Notes under the pieces: generated by a model
Seen by the model: the letters and a program-made list of their open reading frames with translations, nothing else
What the model was told of the DNA's origin: nothing
The model's database searches: none
NCBI GenBank assembly: GCA_905250025.1
Contig: CAJNOJ010000005.1
Coordinates: forward strand, 698,999-762,998
Reading direction: 5' to 3'
Length of the DNA: 64,000 bases
Origin: Adineta ricciae
Taxonomy: Eukaryota > Rotifera > Eurotatoria > Adinetida > Adinetidae
Part shown: positions 47,668 to 64,000 of the stretch, piece by piece
Numbering within the stretch: position 1 is the first letter of the stretch
How the letters are laid out: each line of letters begins with the position of its first letter
Made by a program: the position numbers and the translations under genes

Positions 47668-49258
47668 GGTCACACGTGTAGACCACTAGTGCTTAATCAA
47701 CTATATCATAATCAATCTGAAAGAGAAGTGATTTATTTGTTTGACACAAGTTCGATGTCAAATGAGAGGCTTATCCACATATCTCTACTCAATATTTACC
47801 ATAATAAAACCGCATAAATTCCATAGATGTCTGTTGCCAATTGAATTGAATGAATGAGTAGTGAAAAATGGAGGCAAGCGATAAGAAAATGAAAAAAAAG
47901 AGAGAACAGAAAAATCTCAGATGATATATATAGTGGTTGCGACTTGAACGAACGTATGTTACGAAGTTGAGAAGAAGAGGAAGGAGGGGAAGGACAGAGA
48001 ATGAAAAGAAAAATCTTGTTGCATATACTACTGATGTTGTCCTTCTCTTTTCTATAGCCACATCTCATTTTTCACCTTCTCATATATATATATATATTCA
48101 CAAGACCAAAGGTTCTAGAACTATACGATCATACGTGACAATAGAAGAAGAAAAAAAAAACAGTTTCAATTTGGTTTTATTACAGATATTCTATTCACAT
48201 AGAAATGTATTAATCGATCTCTTGATGATCAGGACATGATGCTTGACACAATGTCTGAAGTCGATCAAAGGTCATCGCTTTTTCGATCGATGAATTGCAT
48301 GAAACAAAGGCCTTCCTTTTGTGGGCTTTATCGTAACAAAAAAATGACATTGAGATGTGAAAGGAAGAAATCCTAATACAGAATTGATTAATTGTTGTGT
48401 GGGATAAGATGAGTAAATAGTGCATTCTCTTTTTTTGAATAGATCTATTTCAAAATTTGGTAACTATAGACTTCTAACGAGAGATTAGTTTAAGATCTTT
48501 TTGAATGAAAGAAAACAGCAGTTGATGCAATGGTTCACTGATTGTTTAACTGATGATAAAATGTGTGTATTTTATTAATTAATTGACAACTCAAACAATC
48601 GTTTGACTTCAAGTTTGAAAAAGGCAATTATATATTGAAATTGTTGAGTGCAGATATGAACTAATTAAAAATATATTTCTGCAGAATAATCAATGCGTGG
48701 ACATGTTCAATAACAACCTATTCGGACTGTTTTAATAAAACGGGAACATATATTTCACGCTTATTTTTCATCATTCATACATAACATTGTACCTACATGT
48801 TCAACCTACCTGGCAGCGATTTGTCTATTAATACAATTTCGTGATATATTAATGCATCTGTAGTAAATCTCTAACATGAGGAAAGAATGGATTGACATAT
48901 TGGATTATATGAGACCATCAACATTAATTGGAATTTCATAAAGTAAAGTTTTGAGGTGTTGTATAACTGAAGAAAAGAAAGATGTGTAGATAAAATCTAA
49001 TTCAGTTGGAACTGATGATCTTTATTTTAACCATTTATAGATCAAATGTCGAACGAAATCTTACAAATAACACTCTTTGAGTTACGTCACAAAACACAAT
49101 TAAATCACGAACGGAACGCGTATGGCAGGAAAACACCTTAACATGTTGACCAGCATCATTTTATAGACCACAAAAAATTCAGTTTGAAAGAATTTTTCTT
49201 CACAGACTGCAATTATATTTTAATAAACGCATTTAGTGGAAATTTCCAACAGCATGCA
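47668..49258. other. Intergenic, no gene seen
   Basis: About 1.6 kb upstream of the four-TM gene. It contains a TA repeat (48081-48097) and AT-rich sequence. Overlapping short ORFs on both strands at 47.8-48.2 kb are low-complexity. Confidence 0.45.
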
Positions 49259-49607
49259 TCACAGTCCACATGCTAATAAGAAGTATTATCATGATGGTAG
49301 ATCTTGAAAAAACTAAACATATGAGCAAGAATAGACTATTTCAATGGGATAGTTGTATTTATATTTTACTGATTGTTGCTGTACTTGGCATACAAATGTA
49401 TTCGAATGGACGAGCTTCATTTCTCAATTCTTGTCTCTCTTTATTAGAATTCACAAGAACACGAACGATACGTTGCTGCCGAGTAGGATTATTTAATGAA
49501 TCTGCATTGACAAGGGCACACGGCGAAGTAAAACGATCATATGTTTGCCATTGAATGGTCAGAAATATCAATAAAAAGATCACTATAATCCACCAACGTG
49601 AGCACAT
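49259..49607 (-). CDS. Hypothetical small secreted/anchored protein
   Basis: The ORF starts MCSRWWIIVIFLLIFLTIQW, a good signal peptide or anchor, then TYDRFTSPCALVNADSLNN and a Arg/Asn-rich stretch. A GTAAAA donor at 49369 and an acceptor (CTTCTTATTAG, about 49273) join in frame to a short last exon, giving 83 residues. No family was recognised, and the plus strand is also partly open here. Chance remains a real possibility. Confidence 0.35.
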
Positions 49608-50064
49608 TCGCTATGGGAAATCTGATGATAGTCAAATTGTTGGAAAAAAAGTGATGTAGACGATAGCAACTGCGTGGTGTGTTTAAATAACGTCACCGTG
49701 CAATGACTCATCAGTCTTGGCAACATTTAGCCACATGTGAATAACAAGTGACACCTCATCAGATAATAGTAGTTTTTCACTAGAATGAAATAGCTTATCA
49801 GTGTGAGAAAACATTTGTCTGTTACGAATGACAATTGGAAGTCAGGATTTTTATTTACTATTTCTTATTCTGCTTCACACGTAGAAAAGATTCATTTTAG
49901 AACGATTCCTATTATGCGACAGTGAAAATATTTCATCAATCATCAACAATTATTTAAAAAAAAAAGAAAATATACGTATTCCAAGGGAAAATTCTGACTA
50001 GTGAGACCGCAAGTATCTTTCTCGCTTTCTGTGACACAGATAACAGTTGAAATGTACGAAATAA

Positions 50065-50655
50065 TCATGTTGAAGATTCGTTCTTTTGATCTTCACCTGC
50101 GTCCTTGTTTTCTTGATCATGATCCGAACCAATATTGTGCAATTTACAGAATTCGCGAAACTTTTCTTGCTCATAGTTACGCATGAGATGATTCAATGCA
50201 TAAATCTACAAGAATCAGTCGACTAGACGAAAGTTTGAAGAAGAAAACAAACTTGTCTCCGACGAAAATCAGATGTACGCTTGTGTTCTTCATCGTTGGC
50301 TGTCGTTGGAAAGGTCGGCAAGCGAGTTTGGATAGTGACAGTTGTCACTTGTCGTTCTAACTTCGTGGTTGTCGAAATATGAACTTCTTTTTGCTGGGAT
50401 TGGCATCGTTTGACTGGTATTGGTTCTGTGAGCAGATGATGATCATTCAATTGTGGAATCTGAGATTTGCTTACCAGCTTTTGGGAGAAATTTCGACGAT
50501 CGAGATAAAGATCGATCTCTACCTGCTGCTGTTTTACTAGGACGAAGATTATCAATACGAATATTATCGATCGATTGACTTGGAACGCGATGTTTCCGAG
50601 ATGCGGTACGTTTTCTTAGTATTACCGGGCTTGGAGACAGATTTTCCGAAGTCAT
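50065..50655 (-). CDS. Uncharacterised basic disordered protein
   Basis: The ATG at 50655 gives MTSENLSPSPVILRKRTASR. Exon 1 ends SKFLPKA at a GTAAGC donor; a 50-bp intron (acceptor CTGCTCACAG) leads to EPIPVKRCQSQQKEVHIS and RLPTFPTTANDEEHKRTSD; after a second intron the last exon reads IYALNHLMRNYEQEKFREF and ends QKNESST. The product is about 165 residues, Ser/Arg-rich at the N-terminus and helical near the C-terminus. No domain was recognised. It is divergent from SEC61 gamma with 413 bp between starts. Splice phases are consistent throughout, supporting a real gene. Confidence 0.6.
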
Positions 50656-51068
50656 TGAGCACGATTGAAGTACAATATTCCGAAGAATTGTACGGATCAC
50701 CGAGAACAAACAGCATACGTATGTATCACATATCGTGCCGCCATTTTCATGTCATAAATACAAAATTACCATAGTTATCATACGATAATCACAAAATATC
50801 CATCGAAATCATCAGAGAATACTTCGAATTCTATTGTATTCCAAAAAAGAAATAGTACAAATATCAGCGATCGCAGAACGTTATCAACACGTTAATGCAG
50901 AGTAACGTCATCAGTTGACGATGCGTATTTTCTGATTGGTTAGTTCGAATTGTTCGACACTTCATCGTCATCGTGTTCTCATTGTGCACATTAATCGAAT
51001 ACCACTGATTGACTTTCATTCGAACTATCTCATCGTTTATCCGTTTATTTATTTCAATCCTATAAATC
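50656..51068. promoter_or_regulatory. Divergent promoter region upstream of SEC61G
   Basis: 413 bp between the starts of the basic protein gene and SEC61 gamma. Promoters of both must lie here; no specific site was identified. Confidence 0.45.
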
Positions 51069-51332
51069 ATGGATCAAGTTCAACAATTCACAGAGCCATG
51101 CAAACAATTCATGAAAGATTCCATTCGCTTAGTGAAAAAATGTACTAAACCTGATCGAAAAGGTAATTCTTCATTCATCATTCTTCTCAACAATGAATTC
51201 CATCGTTTTTGTCAATTAGAATTTCAAAAAATTGCTATGGCAACAGCCATTGGTTTTGCCATCATGGGATTTATTGGTTTCTTCGTTAAACTTATTCATA
51301 TTCCCATCAATAACATCATTGTTGGCTCCTAA
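51069..51332 (+). CDS. SEC61G: SEC61 translocon gamma subunit
   Basis: A 68-residue tail-anchored protein of the ER translocon, at the typical family length. The N-terminal cytosolic helix reads [20 protein letters not shown] with [17 protein letters not shown], and the single C-terminal TM is [20 protein letters not shown], ending NNIIVGS. One 57-bp intron (51163-51219) splits the Glu codon of KEF. A poly(A) signal AATAAA (51332-51337) overlaps the last base of the stop codon, implying a very short 3' UTR. Confidence 0.96.
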   Translation: MDQVQQFTEPCKQFMKDSIRLVKKCTKPDRKGNSSFIILLNNEFHRFCQLEFQKIAMATAIGFAIMGFIGFFVKLIHIPINNIIVGS

Positions 51333-51337
51333 ATAAA
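51332..51337 (+). terminator. Poly(A) signal overlapping SEC61G stop
   Basis: AATAAA begins at the last A of the TAA stop codon. Cleavage 10-30 nt later would give a 3' UTR of about 15-35 nt. Confidence 0.5.
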
Positions 51338-51831
51338 TTTACCAAAAGTTACTTACACAATTGTTTTCGTTTCTTATGGAAAAGAAATCACCTAAGCACT
51401 AGTTTTGTTGTTGTTGTTGTTATCGCTATTGTCTATTGTCATTCGACTTTTTATTCGATTAAACGTTTGTGCAATGAAAAAAAACAAAGATTTTTCCGAA
51501 TGAACATTTCTCTTTCATTTTCGCAAGTTGCTCAATGATTGTTTTGTAAAAATCAAAGCTAAAGTACGATCGAACAGATGAGCAATTCTAAAATCAAAGC
51601 TGATGTGATTGTCGTTCTTTTCCAAATGAATACACTCGAGAGTTTCCTAGATGTCAGTAAGGCGCAGGAAGAAGGATCCACTAAAGTTTTCCTTCAACAT
51701 TGTATTCAATGCACCAATCACTATTCTATTTCGACATGATGTTTTGCTAAATACGCCAAACCAGCTGTGGGAGACGTTGTCATTCCAAAAAATACTTCAT
51801 ACTTTTCTTCTTCATAAACGAACTGACACCA
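51333..51831. other. Intergenic, SEC61G to SGSM3
   Basis: About 500 bp with a GTT microsatellite (51406-51421). An upstream ORF at 51651-51899 overlaps the SGSM3 start in another frame and has no support. This is the likely SGSM3 5' UTR/promoter. Confidence 0.45.
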
Positions 51832-54485
51832 ATGTTAAACTCATTTACGAACTACGAAGAGTTCTCATCACCTCACCATGTCTTTTCCAATTACTGTGAG
51901 AATGATAACGAATCTTATTCTTCAAAATACTTACCACCACTACCGCCGTCCTCCAAAACATCGCAGGTCAACGAAAACGAAGCGAACATTCCTCACAGAA
52001 TTTCCTCGCCTATCATTATCGGTGAACCATTTTCTGCACTGATTCATTCGCTCGTTCCATCGCCGAGTTTATTCCTACACGAGACGGACGACCAAACGAT
52101 CTTTGATGAATACGGTTTTCGCATTGATATCAATGAAAGTGAACAACAATATGAAATTCTCCCTGCCAAAGAAAACGAACAAGCGAAATTCAAATGGCTT
52201 ACACATCTCGACTCAACATATAAACTCGATGTCGTCCATTTACCATTCCAGGAGCGAGATATTTTTAATAAAATCAACCCAAAACACATACGACAGGATT
52301 CCCAACTTTGCCTTCTATTACAACAAACATTCGGTATTCCTGTATCGATACGTTCGCAGATCTGGATGTGTCTCAGTGGTTCTTTACATAAAAAATATCA
52401 AGCAAAAACATCGTATAACGATATGTTAAAACAGTGTAACAATGATAAACAACTTTATTCAAAACAAATTGAAAAAGATCTGCTAAGAACGTTACCAACC
52501 AATGCTTGTTTTATGACGATCAATGCATCGGGTATATCAAGATTGCGACGAGTTCTACGTGCAATTGCATGGCTCTTTCCAGGTAGACGATTTCAGATTC
52601 ATTTAGACACGATCTAATCGATTTGATTTACATTTTTAGATATAGGATATTGCCAAGTAAGAGCTCTCGTCTTTTCTTTTTTTGTAGTTTTTGATTTATT
52701 TATGTAGGGAATGGGTGTGATTTGCGCGACGTTACTATTATTTTTCGAAGAGGAAGATGCATTTTGGATGATGTGTGCGATCGTTGAAGATCTCTTACCA
52801 GGTCAATATTATTCCGCATCGTTATTCGGTGTTCAAGTCGATATACGTGTATTTCGTTATTTGATTCAACAATATCTTCCAAGTATCCATGATTTGTTTA
52901 ACGAACATGACATCGATTTAACATTAATCTGTTTTCAATGGTTTTTAACACTTTATTCTAATGTATTTCATACGAAATTTCTTTGTCACTTGTGGGATTA
53001 CTTTTTTCTTTATGGTTCAACGATTCTGTTTCAAATTGGTTTAATTATGTTGAAACAATATGAAAATCTTCTTGTCGAAACAAATAACAGTGCACAGATA
53101 TTCAATTTTCTATGTGAATTACCTCAACTATTTGAAGATGAATATGGAAATAACGAGCAAATCTTTAAAGATTTACCCACATTGTTCAATTTAACATCGA
53201 CAATCATCGAATCGCATCGTAAGAAATATCTGGCTGAGCTGATGTCCCAAGAAGGTTTTACCATTAATCCCAAGATGAATTTGATCAATCTACCGAAAGA
53301 TATTCTTCAACGTCGTCCAAATGCGAAAACTTCTTCAGTAAATAGATTCTCTTTTATGAGAAAATTTCAGTCAAACTCGACTCATGATCAAGCTTTAATC
53401 GAACGGAATATCACTCAAACAGAGATGCTTGTCAATCTACGTGAAGCGATACTGAAAATCGCAAAACATTTCAAAGACAACGATCCGGATGGTTATAATC
53501 AAGAAAATACTGATCTGAATGTCGATTATTCCATTGAATCTCATGTTAAAGACCATGAACGTTATGCGAATATATCTTTACAGAAATGTAAACGTGCGAA
53601 GACTCTGGTTGATTTTGAATGTCAAGATTCGAATGAACTTGGATTTAAGAAGAATGACATCTTGAAAATTTTATCTATGTCTGACGAACATTGTTGGATT
53701 GGAGAACTGAATGGCAAACACGGATGGTTTCCAGCTAAATTCGTTCAATTAGTTGATGAAAGATCGAAATTGTATTCCTTAGCTGGTGATGATAGTGCTG
53801 ACGAAAACATTTCTGATCTTGTTCGAGGCAAATTAGCGTCATGTATCAAGTCAATCTTCGAACATGGACTACGGAAAACGCCGCTTATACTTGGTAAGAA
53901 CTTCAACGTTTTTTACTCTATCGACATTCTGGATTTGTTTCAGGTGGTGTTTGCCATCCGTGGTTGTTCATCGAAGAAGCTGCCTTGCACGCAATCAACA
54001 AAGATTTCGACAGCGTCTATGCTCGTCTTATCCTTTGCAAAACATATCGTTTAGACGAAGATGGACGAATCTTAACACCTGAAGAACTTCTATGTCGCTG
54101 TATTCGCTCAATCAATTACACACACAATCTTGCTCATGCACAAATGGATGTCAAACTACGCTCATTTATATGTGTAGGTCTGAACGAGCAAGTCTTACAT
54201 CTATGGTTGGAAACCTTATGTTCATGTACAGAAATAATTAATAAATGGTATTTACCGTGGTCATTTTTACGTTCGCCCTGTTGGGTAAGATGAAAGGAGG
54301 AGAACAGATTGTTTCATTGATTTGTTATTTAGGTGCAAATCAAATGTGATTTGAGAGTCTTGCAACAGTTTTCCTTTGCACTTCGGCAAGATTATGAATT
54401 ACCTGCTGCTTATCGGCAATTGGATGTTTTATCAAGTGTTCGTGATATGTTAATGAAGCATCATCTATTCAGTTGGGATCTTTAA
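51832..54485 (+). CDS. SGSM3: SGSM3-type RabGAP (TBC-SH3-RUN)
   Basis: SGSM3 (RUTBC3) is a small-G-protein modulator with a Rab GAP domain. The ATG at 51832 opens a Ser/Pro-rich N-terminus. The TBC domain starts near [17 protein letters not shown] and has the arginine-finger motif [12 protein letters not shown]. The glutamine-finger motif DIGYCQGMG is partly encoded by a 17-nt micro-exon (52640-52656). Then come [18 protein letters not shown] and [19 protein letters not shown]. An SH3 domain lies at about 53600-53750 ([40 protein letters not shown]). A RUN domain follows ([14 protein letters not shown] through [19 protein letters not shown]), and the last exon ends [10 protein letters not shown]. 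Both catalytic fingers are present. The gene converges on the F-box gene (stops 173 bp apart). Confidence 0.93.
52640..52656 (+). other. 17-nt micro-exon encoding the TBC glutamine finger
   Basis: ATATAGGATATTGCCAA is flanked by TACATTTTTAG and GTAAGAGC. It joins CCA G upstream (ends 52582) and GGA ATG downstream (about 52709) to read PDIGYCQGM. Phase and protein sequence both require it. Confidence 0.85.
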
Positions 54486-54658
54486 AGTGAAAAGAAGAAG
54501 AAGAAGAAGGAGATATGTATGTTTTGATGTTGTTATGTAGTTTTATTTATTAGAAATTATTTTCGGAACGAATACGTTTTGTTGTTATTGTATTTTATGT
54601 TGTAAAAAAGGCGAAAAAAAAGAAAATCTGCATTTTATTTACCTAAAATTCTGACAGA

Positions 54659-56350
54659 TTATTTCTGCCAAATTCGAATGTTCATCGGTCGAAGTTCGGC
54701 ACTTGCTTTCGGCCGTTGTTGTAACATTTGACAGAGTTGGACATGTATCAACATGGATACAAGATCATTTAGTAGAATATCCAGACTAAAGAGAAGTCGA
54801 AATTCATCGAGAAACGATTGGATTGTATCCGATAAGGAATTATTATTTTGTAAAAACAGCGATAAACATGTCAATGATGGTTTGAAAAAGTCGATGAATA
54901 GTTTCTGATCAGCAGCTGGAAGGTAATCATCCCGTAGAGTGAGAATACGTATGGGTAAGGGCGATTGTAGTTTCTCTTCTTTAATTAAACGTAGTAAATA
55001 ATGACAGGATATATCCAGATTGGATATATTAGGTGCACTTTGTTGTAAAAGATAGCAAAGAAGTGTGTCGTCGAAATGACATGGTGATGGTAGGATTAAT
55101 TTGTTCAGTTTGGACAAAAATATGGATTTGTTTAGATAGGAGATGATCGAAATCGTCGGAATCATTCGTGAATGGGTCAATTGAGATAATTCGAGTGAAT
55201 CTACGCTGGGAAAGAACCGTGTGACCAATGGCCAGTTGGCTGTCATGTTCAGTTTCAAATGTTGGACATTTCCGTAGAGATTATCGATAGGTAAAACTGG
55301 AGACGACACGAAACTATCAGTTGTGATAGACAATTCCGCTGATATTTCCATTGGTACGGAATAAATGTGAAAACAGTTGGAATGAACACGTGATTCGCAA
55401 ACAATATTCCAGTTCTTTGAAAGATAAAACGCGTTTTGAAACGATCCGGTGATTTCGCAGATGTCCGTAGAATGTGTGTTGAGGAGATGCAAATCGAGTT
55501 GAAATTCTTCTAATAACGGTAGTTGTTCAATGAAGGCTTGACAACGATAACCATCCACGACCGGGATTTTCCGGCAATCGATTTCATTTGAATAGAATAA
55601 TTGTCGAAGTTGCAAGAGATTTAGAAAGAAATGCTCACATAAATCATGTGGAACACGTGAACTGCGCAGTTTCAAGATTGTTAATAGTGGAAGATGGACT
55701 TGACTCAAATCAATGTCTGTGCCGGTTAATGTTACGTCAAGATAATGCAAGTTTGGAAAAAACGTCGAAAAGCCGATTAAATCAAGAAAATTCAATTTTT
55801 TCAGAGTTAGATTTTCGATTCGATTGTATTGAGAACGGAACTGTATCGAATGGTCAGATTGAATTGTTAGGGTCACTAATTCATCCATTTCATCAATAAG
55901 TATAACACGACCATTGTCATCACATTCCGGATTGTCTAAGATTAAATGTTTTAGCTGAGTAGATCTTGTTGGAAACAAAATGTGATATTCGTCTAATGCA
56001 GGTTGAATCAAATGTAGTTTTCTTAGATGAATCAACTGGTCAAATGATACTTGACTTAGAAAGGAACGTATTTGTCCGAATGTATATTGATTGGATAGAA
56101 TTAGATGTTGAATTTGGTCAAGAGAATCAAGATGAGATTTGAAATAACGACACATGTATAAGAATTGCGATTTCGTCATGCAACGTAGGTCAACTTTGGA
56201 TAGATTTATCGAGCGAAGACGAGTTGTGATTAACTCTTCAAAATGCGGCTTGACACACATGATATCATAGAATGAGTAGATCAATTCCGAAAAGTAAAAG
56301 TACTCAAATATATCGAGAAGAATTTCTTCGGGAAATTTCAACAAAGACAT
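54659..56350 (-). CDS. F-box/LRR-like protein
   Basis: A single-exon ORF of 563 residues starts MSLLKFPEEILLDIFEYFYFSELIYSFYDI, a recognisable F-box (about residues 3-45), which would bind SKP1 in an SCF ubiquitin ligase. The rest is Leu-rich with irregular LRR-like units (LIHLRKLHLIQPALDE, LKHLILDNPECDDNG, LVTLTIQSD, NLHYLDVTLTG, LLTILKLRSS, VQHLKLNMT, KLNKLILPSPC). This intron-free F-box/LRR architecture belongs to a family that is large in bdelloid genomes (recalled, not checked). The substrate is unknown. The ATG at 56350 is the only suitable start. Confidence 0.82.
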   Translation of the reverse strand: MSLLKFPEEILLDIFEYFYFSELIYSFYDIMCVKPHFEELITTRLRSINLSKVDLRCMTKSQFLYMCRYFKSHLDSLDQIQHLILSNQYTFGQIRSFLSQVSFDQLIHLRKLHLIQPALDEYHILFPTRSTQLKHLILDNPECDDNGRVILIDEMDELVTLTIQSDHSIQFRSQYNRIENLTLKKLNFLDLIGFSTFFPNLHYLDVTLTGTDIDLSQVHLPLLTILKLRSSRVPHDLCEHFFLNLLQLRQLFYSNEIDCRKIPVVDGYRCQAFIEQLPLLEEFQLDLHLLNTHSTDICEITGSFQNAFYLSKNWNIVCESRVHSNCFHIYSVPMEISAELSITTDSFVSSPVLPIDNLYGNVQHLKLNMTANWPLVTRFFPSVDSLELSQLTHSRMIPTISIISYLNKSIFLSKLNKLILPSPCHFDDTLLCYLLQQSAPNISNLDISCHYLLRLIKEEKLQSPLPIRILTLRDDYLPAADQKLFIDFFKPSLTCLSLFLQNNNSLSDTIQSFLDEFRLLFSLDILLNDLVSMLIHVQLCQMLQQRPKASAELRPMNIRIWQK

Positions 56351-57563
56351 CGTTCTTCAGCTTACAACGCAAAATGAAAATCGAAATACTTTTTCTTCGT
56401 CTTATCTTTTGAATGATAACATTTCTTTTTCACCATCCGATAACAAAACAACGTATGAGCACAGAAATATTAAACGAGGTCAAATGAATCATTTGAAAGC
56501 GTTCTCTGAGTTTAATACAAAGACTTCATCGAATAGCATGCATATTTATCAGTTGACAATCAAACCAAGGTGAATCTCCTGAGAGAAAATCTAATTTGAT
56601 TAATTATAATACATGCAAAGTGCAGGAAATTAGATTGTTTTCTTTCTTAATCTAAATGTCAATTGGATTGACGTGTTAACTCTGGAGTATAAGAAGAACT
56701 TGCCATCGCATTGGAAACTTTTATGTCAATAATTTCGCGTTCGGATTTCGATGTTATTGTTTGTGAAAACCAATACGGAGATAAGATTACGGAAAATATT
56801 TTCGATGCCCCGATGTTACTCGTCGACTACTACGAAGCGAGAAAACGATTTGGAACCTTAATTAGATAACTGATCTTGTACAATATCTCGTATTTGGATA
56901 ACCTTTTCTAAGAAAGATCATCTCTTCCGAATGACATACATTAATGATTAGCATTCAAGTCGTATTTCTCCATCAATAAATCTTTTCTTTACTTTGATTT
57001 ACTCGACGAGAGACTAATACATCAAATCAAGTCAATTGATCATTTCTTCTTCTCTCGTCGAGAGAGAGTCTAGCCGATCGAATGTAAACTGCTTAATCAG
57101 AATGATCAATATATCGAGATGTTCTATTCGATGCGTACGTCGATGCGCATCATCAACTGGCGATTTTGTTCTATTTTATATGAATGAAAACACGAGAGCT
57201 ACTCTCTCTCAACTACCACCGGGAACTAGAGCAAAAGAAAACAAGGGACAATTAGAAGCATTATTGTACACACAAAACAAGAACAAGATCAGAGAAAATA
57301 AGCCAGATAGGAAGAATGTTGTCAAAACAAAAAGACTAGTATAGAAATTCGTGAATAGCTAGGACCTTGGAGAGGGAAAAAAGAGAGAAAGAATTTGAGC
57401 ATGTTCACAAAGAAACGAATGAGAAAAGAAAGAAAGAAAGAAAAAATGAAGTGCACATCATTGAATATACAACAGTTCTAAAACGTACTGTAAAAACACA
57501 CACATGAACGTTTGCTTTTTCTCTGATTGATTTCAATGTATACATTGAGAGATACGAAACAAA
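56351..57563. other. Intergenic, F-box upstream / PSD downstream
   Basis: About 1.2 kb with AT-rich sequence and an AAAG microsatellite near 57425-57446. A 102-residue plus ORF at 57036-57344 has no splice, domain or composition support. Confidence 0.45.
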
Positions 57564-63762
<6,199 letters not shown>

Positions 63763-64000
63763 CTAAGAAATAAAGAAACAGTTTCTTTTGCTTTTCGACT
63801 AATTCAATTAGTGATTCGTTTCTCAGATGATAATTCAAAGAATCTTTAGTTTGATCAATTAGGAGTAAAACAGCTGAGAGATAATATGAAACTGATATAG
63901 CACAATGTAAATTGATTTATATCTCTTTATCTTCTTGAGTTTTCTTTTTTCATGGCATGAAACCTGACATCCCAATCAGTTTCTTCTAACTGTCAGTTTT
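63763..64000. other. Right edge: upstream PSD intron or 5' region
   Basis: A minus-strand acceptor TTTATTTCTTAG abuts 63763, so this is probably intron of the PSD gene, whose upstream exon lies further right. No exon was recognised. Confidence 0.4.

Noticed and set aside
47789..48239. Overlapping ORFs on both strands
   Set aside because: Low-complexity AT and GA-rich sequence with no splice signals; opposite frames equally open.
57036..57344. 102-residue plus-strand ORF
   Set aside because: No domain, splice support or coding-like composition; Ser/Arg- and Lys-rich low-complexity translation.

Overview
The window looks like nuclear DNA of a small animal, most likely a bdelloid rotifer. The base composition is AT-rich. 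Genes are compact and intron-rich, with introns mostly of about 50-90 bp and GT..AG ends. All recognisable products are animal orthologues (ALIX, GCP3, eEF2 kinase, exocyst SEC6, SGSM3, EFA6/PSD, p38, SEC61 gamma), and there is a single-exon F-box/LRR-type gene. The species call is inference; no rRNA, tRNA, CRISPR array, transposase or reverse transcriptase was recognised.

Layout: 1-7,600 holds three minus-strand genes: the N-terminal part of an ADGRA-like adhesion GPCR (runs off the left edge), a PMT-2-type phosphoethanolamine methyltransferase and a p38 MAP kinase. ALIX (minus) and gamma-tubulin complex component GCP3 (plus) share a 376-bp divergent promoter near 13.1 kb. A 49-residue membrane microprotein gene follows GCP3 in a possible operon-like arrangement, then a single-exon type I membrane protein. 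18.7-23.6 kb is gene-poor and precedes a PACSIN F-BAR gene whose start codon is split by an intron. A one-LIM-domain gene lies at 26.5 kb. eEF2 kinase and EXOC3/SEC6 are divergent around 32.5 kb.

36-46 kb is dense: a secreted LRR-like protein and a very basic secreted or anchored protein meet tail to tail with overlapping 3' ends. A FAM194/ERICH6-like gene then appears to carry an opposite-strand Pro/Arg-rich gene inside its first intron. Two further uncharacterised plus-strand genes follow. A four-TM protein lies at 47 kb, an uncharacterised basic protein and SEC61 gamma are divergent at 50.8 kb, SGSM3 (TBC-SH3-RUN) faces an F-box/LRR gene, and EFA6/PSD (Sec7-PH) fills the right end and probably continues past it.

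Many products act in membrane trafficking (ALIX, PACSIN, SEC6, SEC61 gamma, SGSM3, EFA6) or signalling (p38, eEF2K, adhesion GPCR), but nothing suggests they form a functional cluster. No clearly new multi-gene system was found. The most notable points are gene-structure features: a start codon split by an intron, a 17-nt micro-exon encoding the TBC glutamine finger, overlapping convergent genes, a nested gene, a possible dicistronic unit and intronic or intergenic perfect hairpins. Exon models were read by eye from splice signals and phase; internal boundaries may shift by a few bases.
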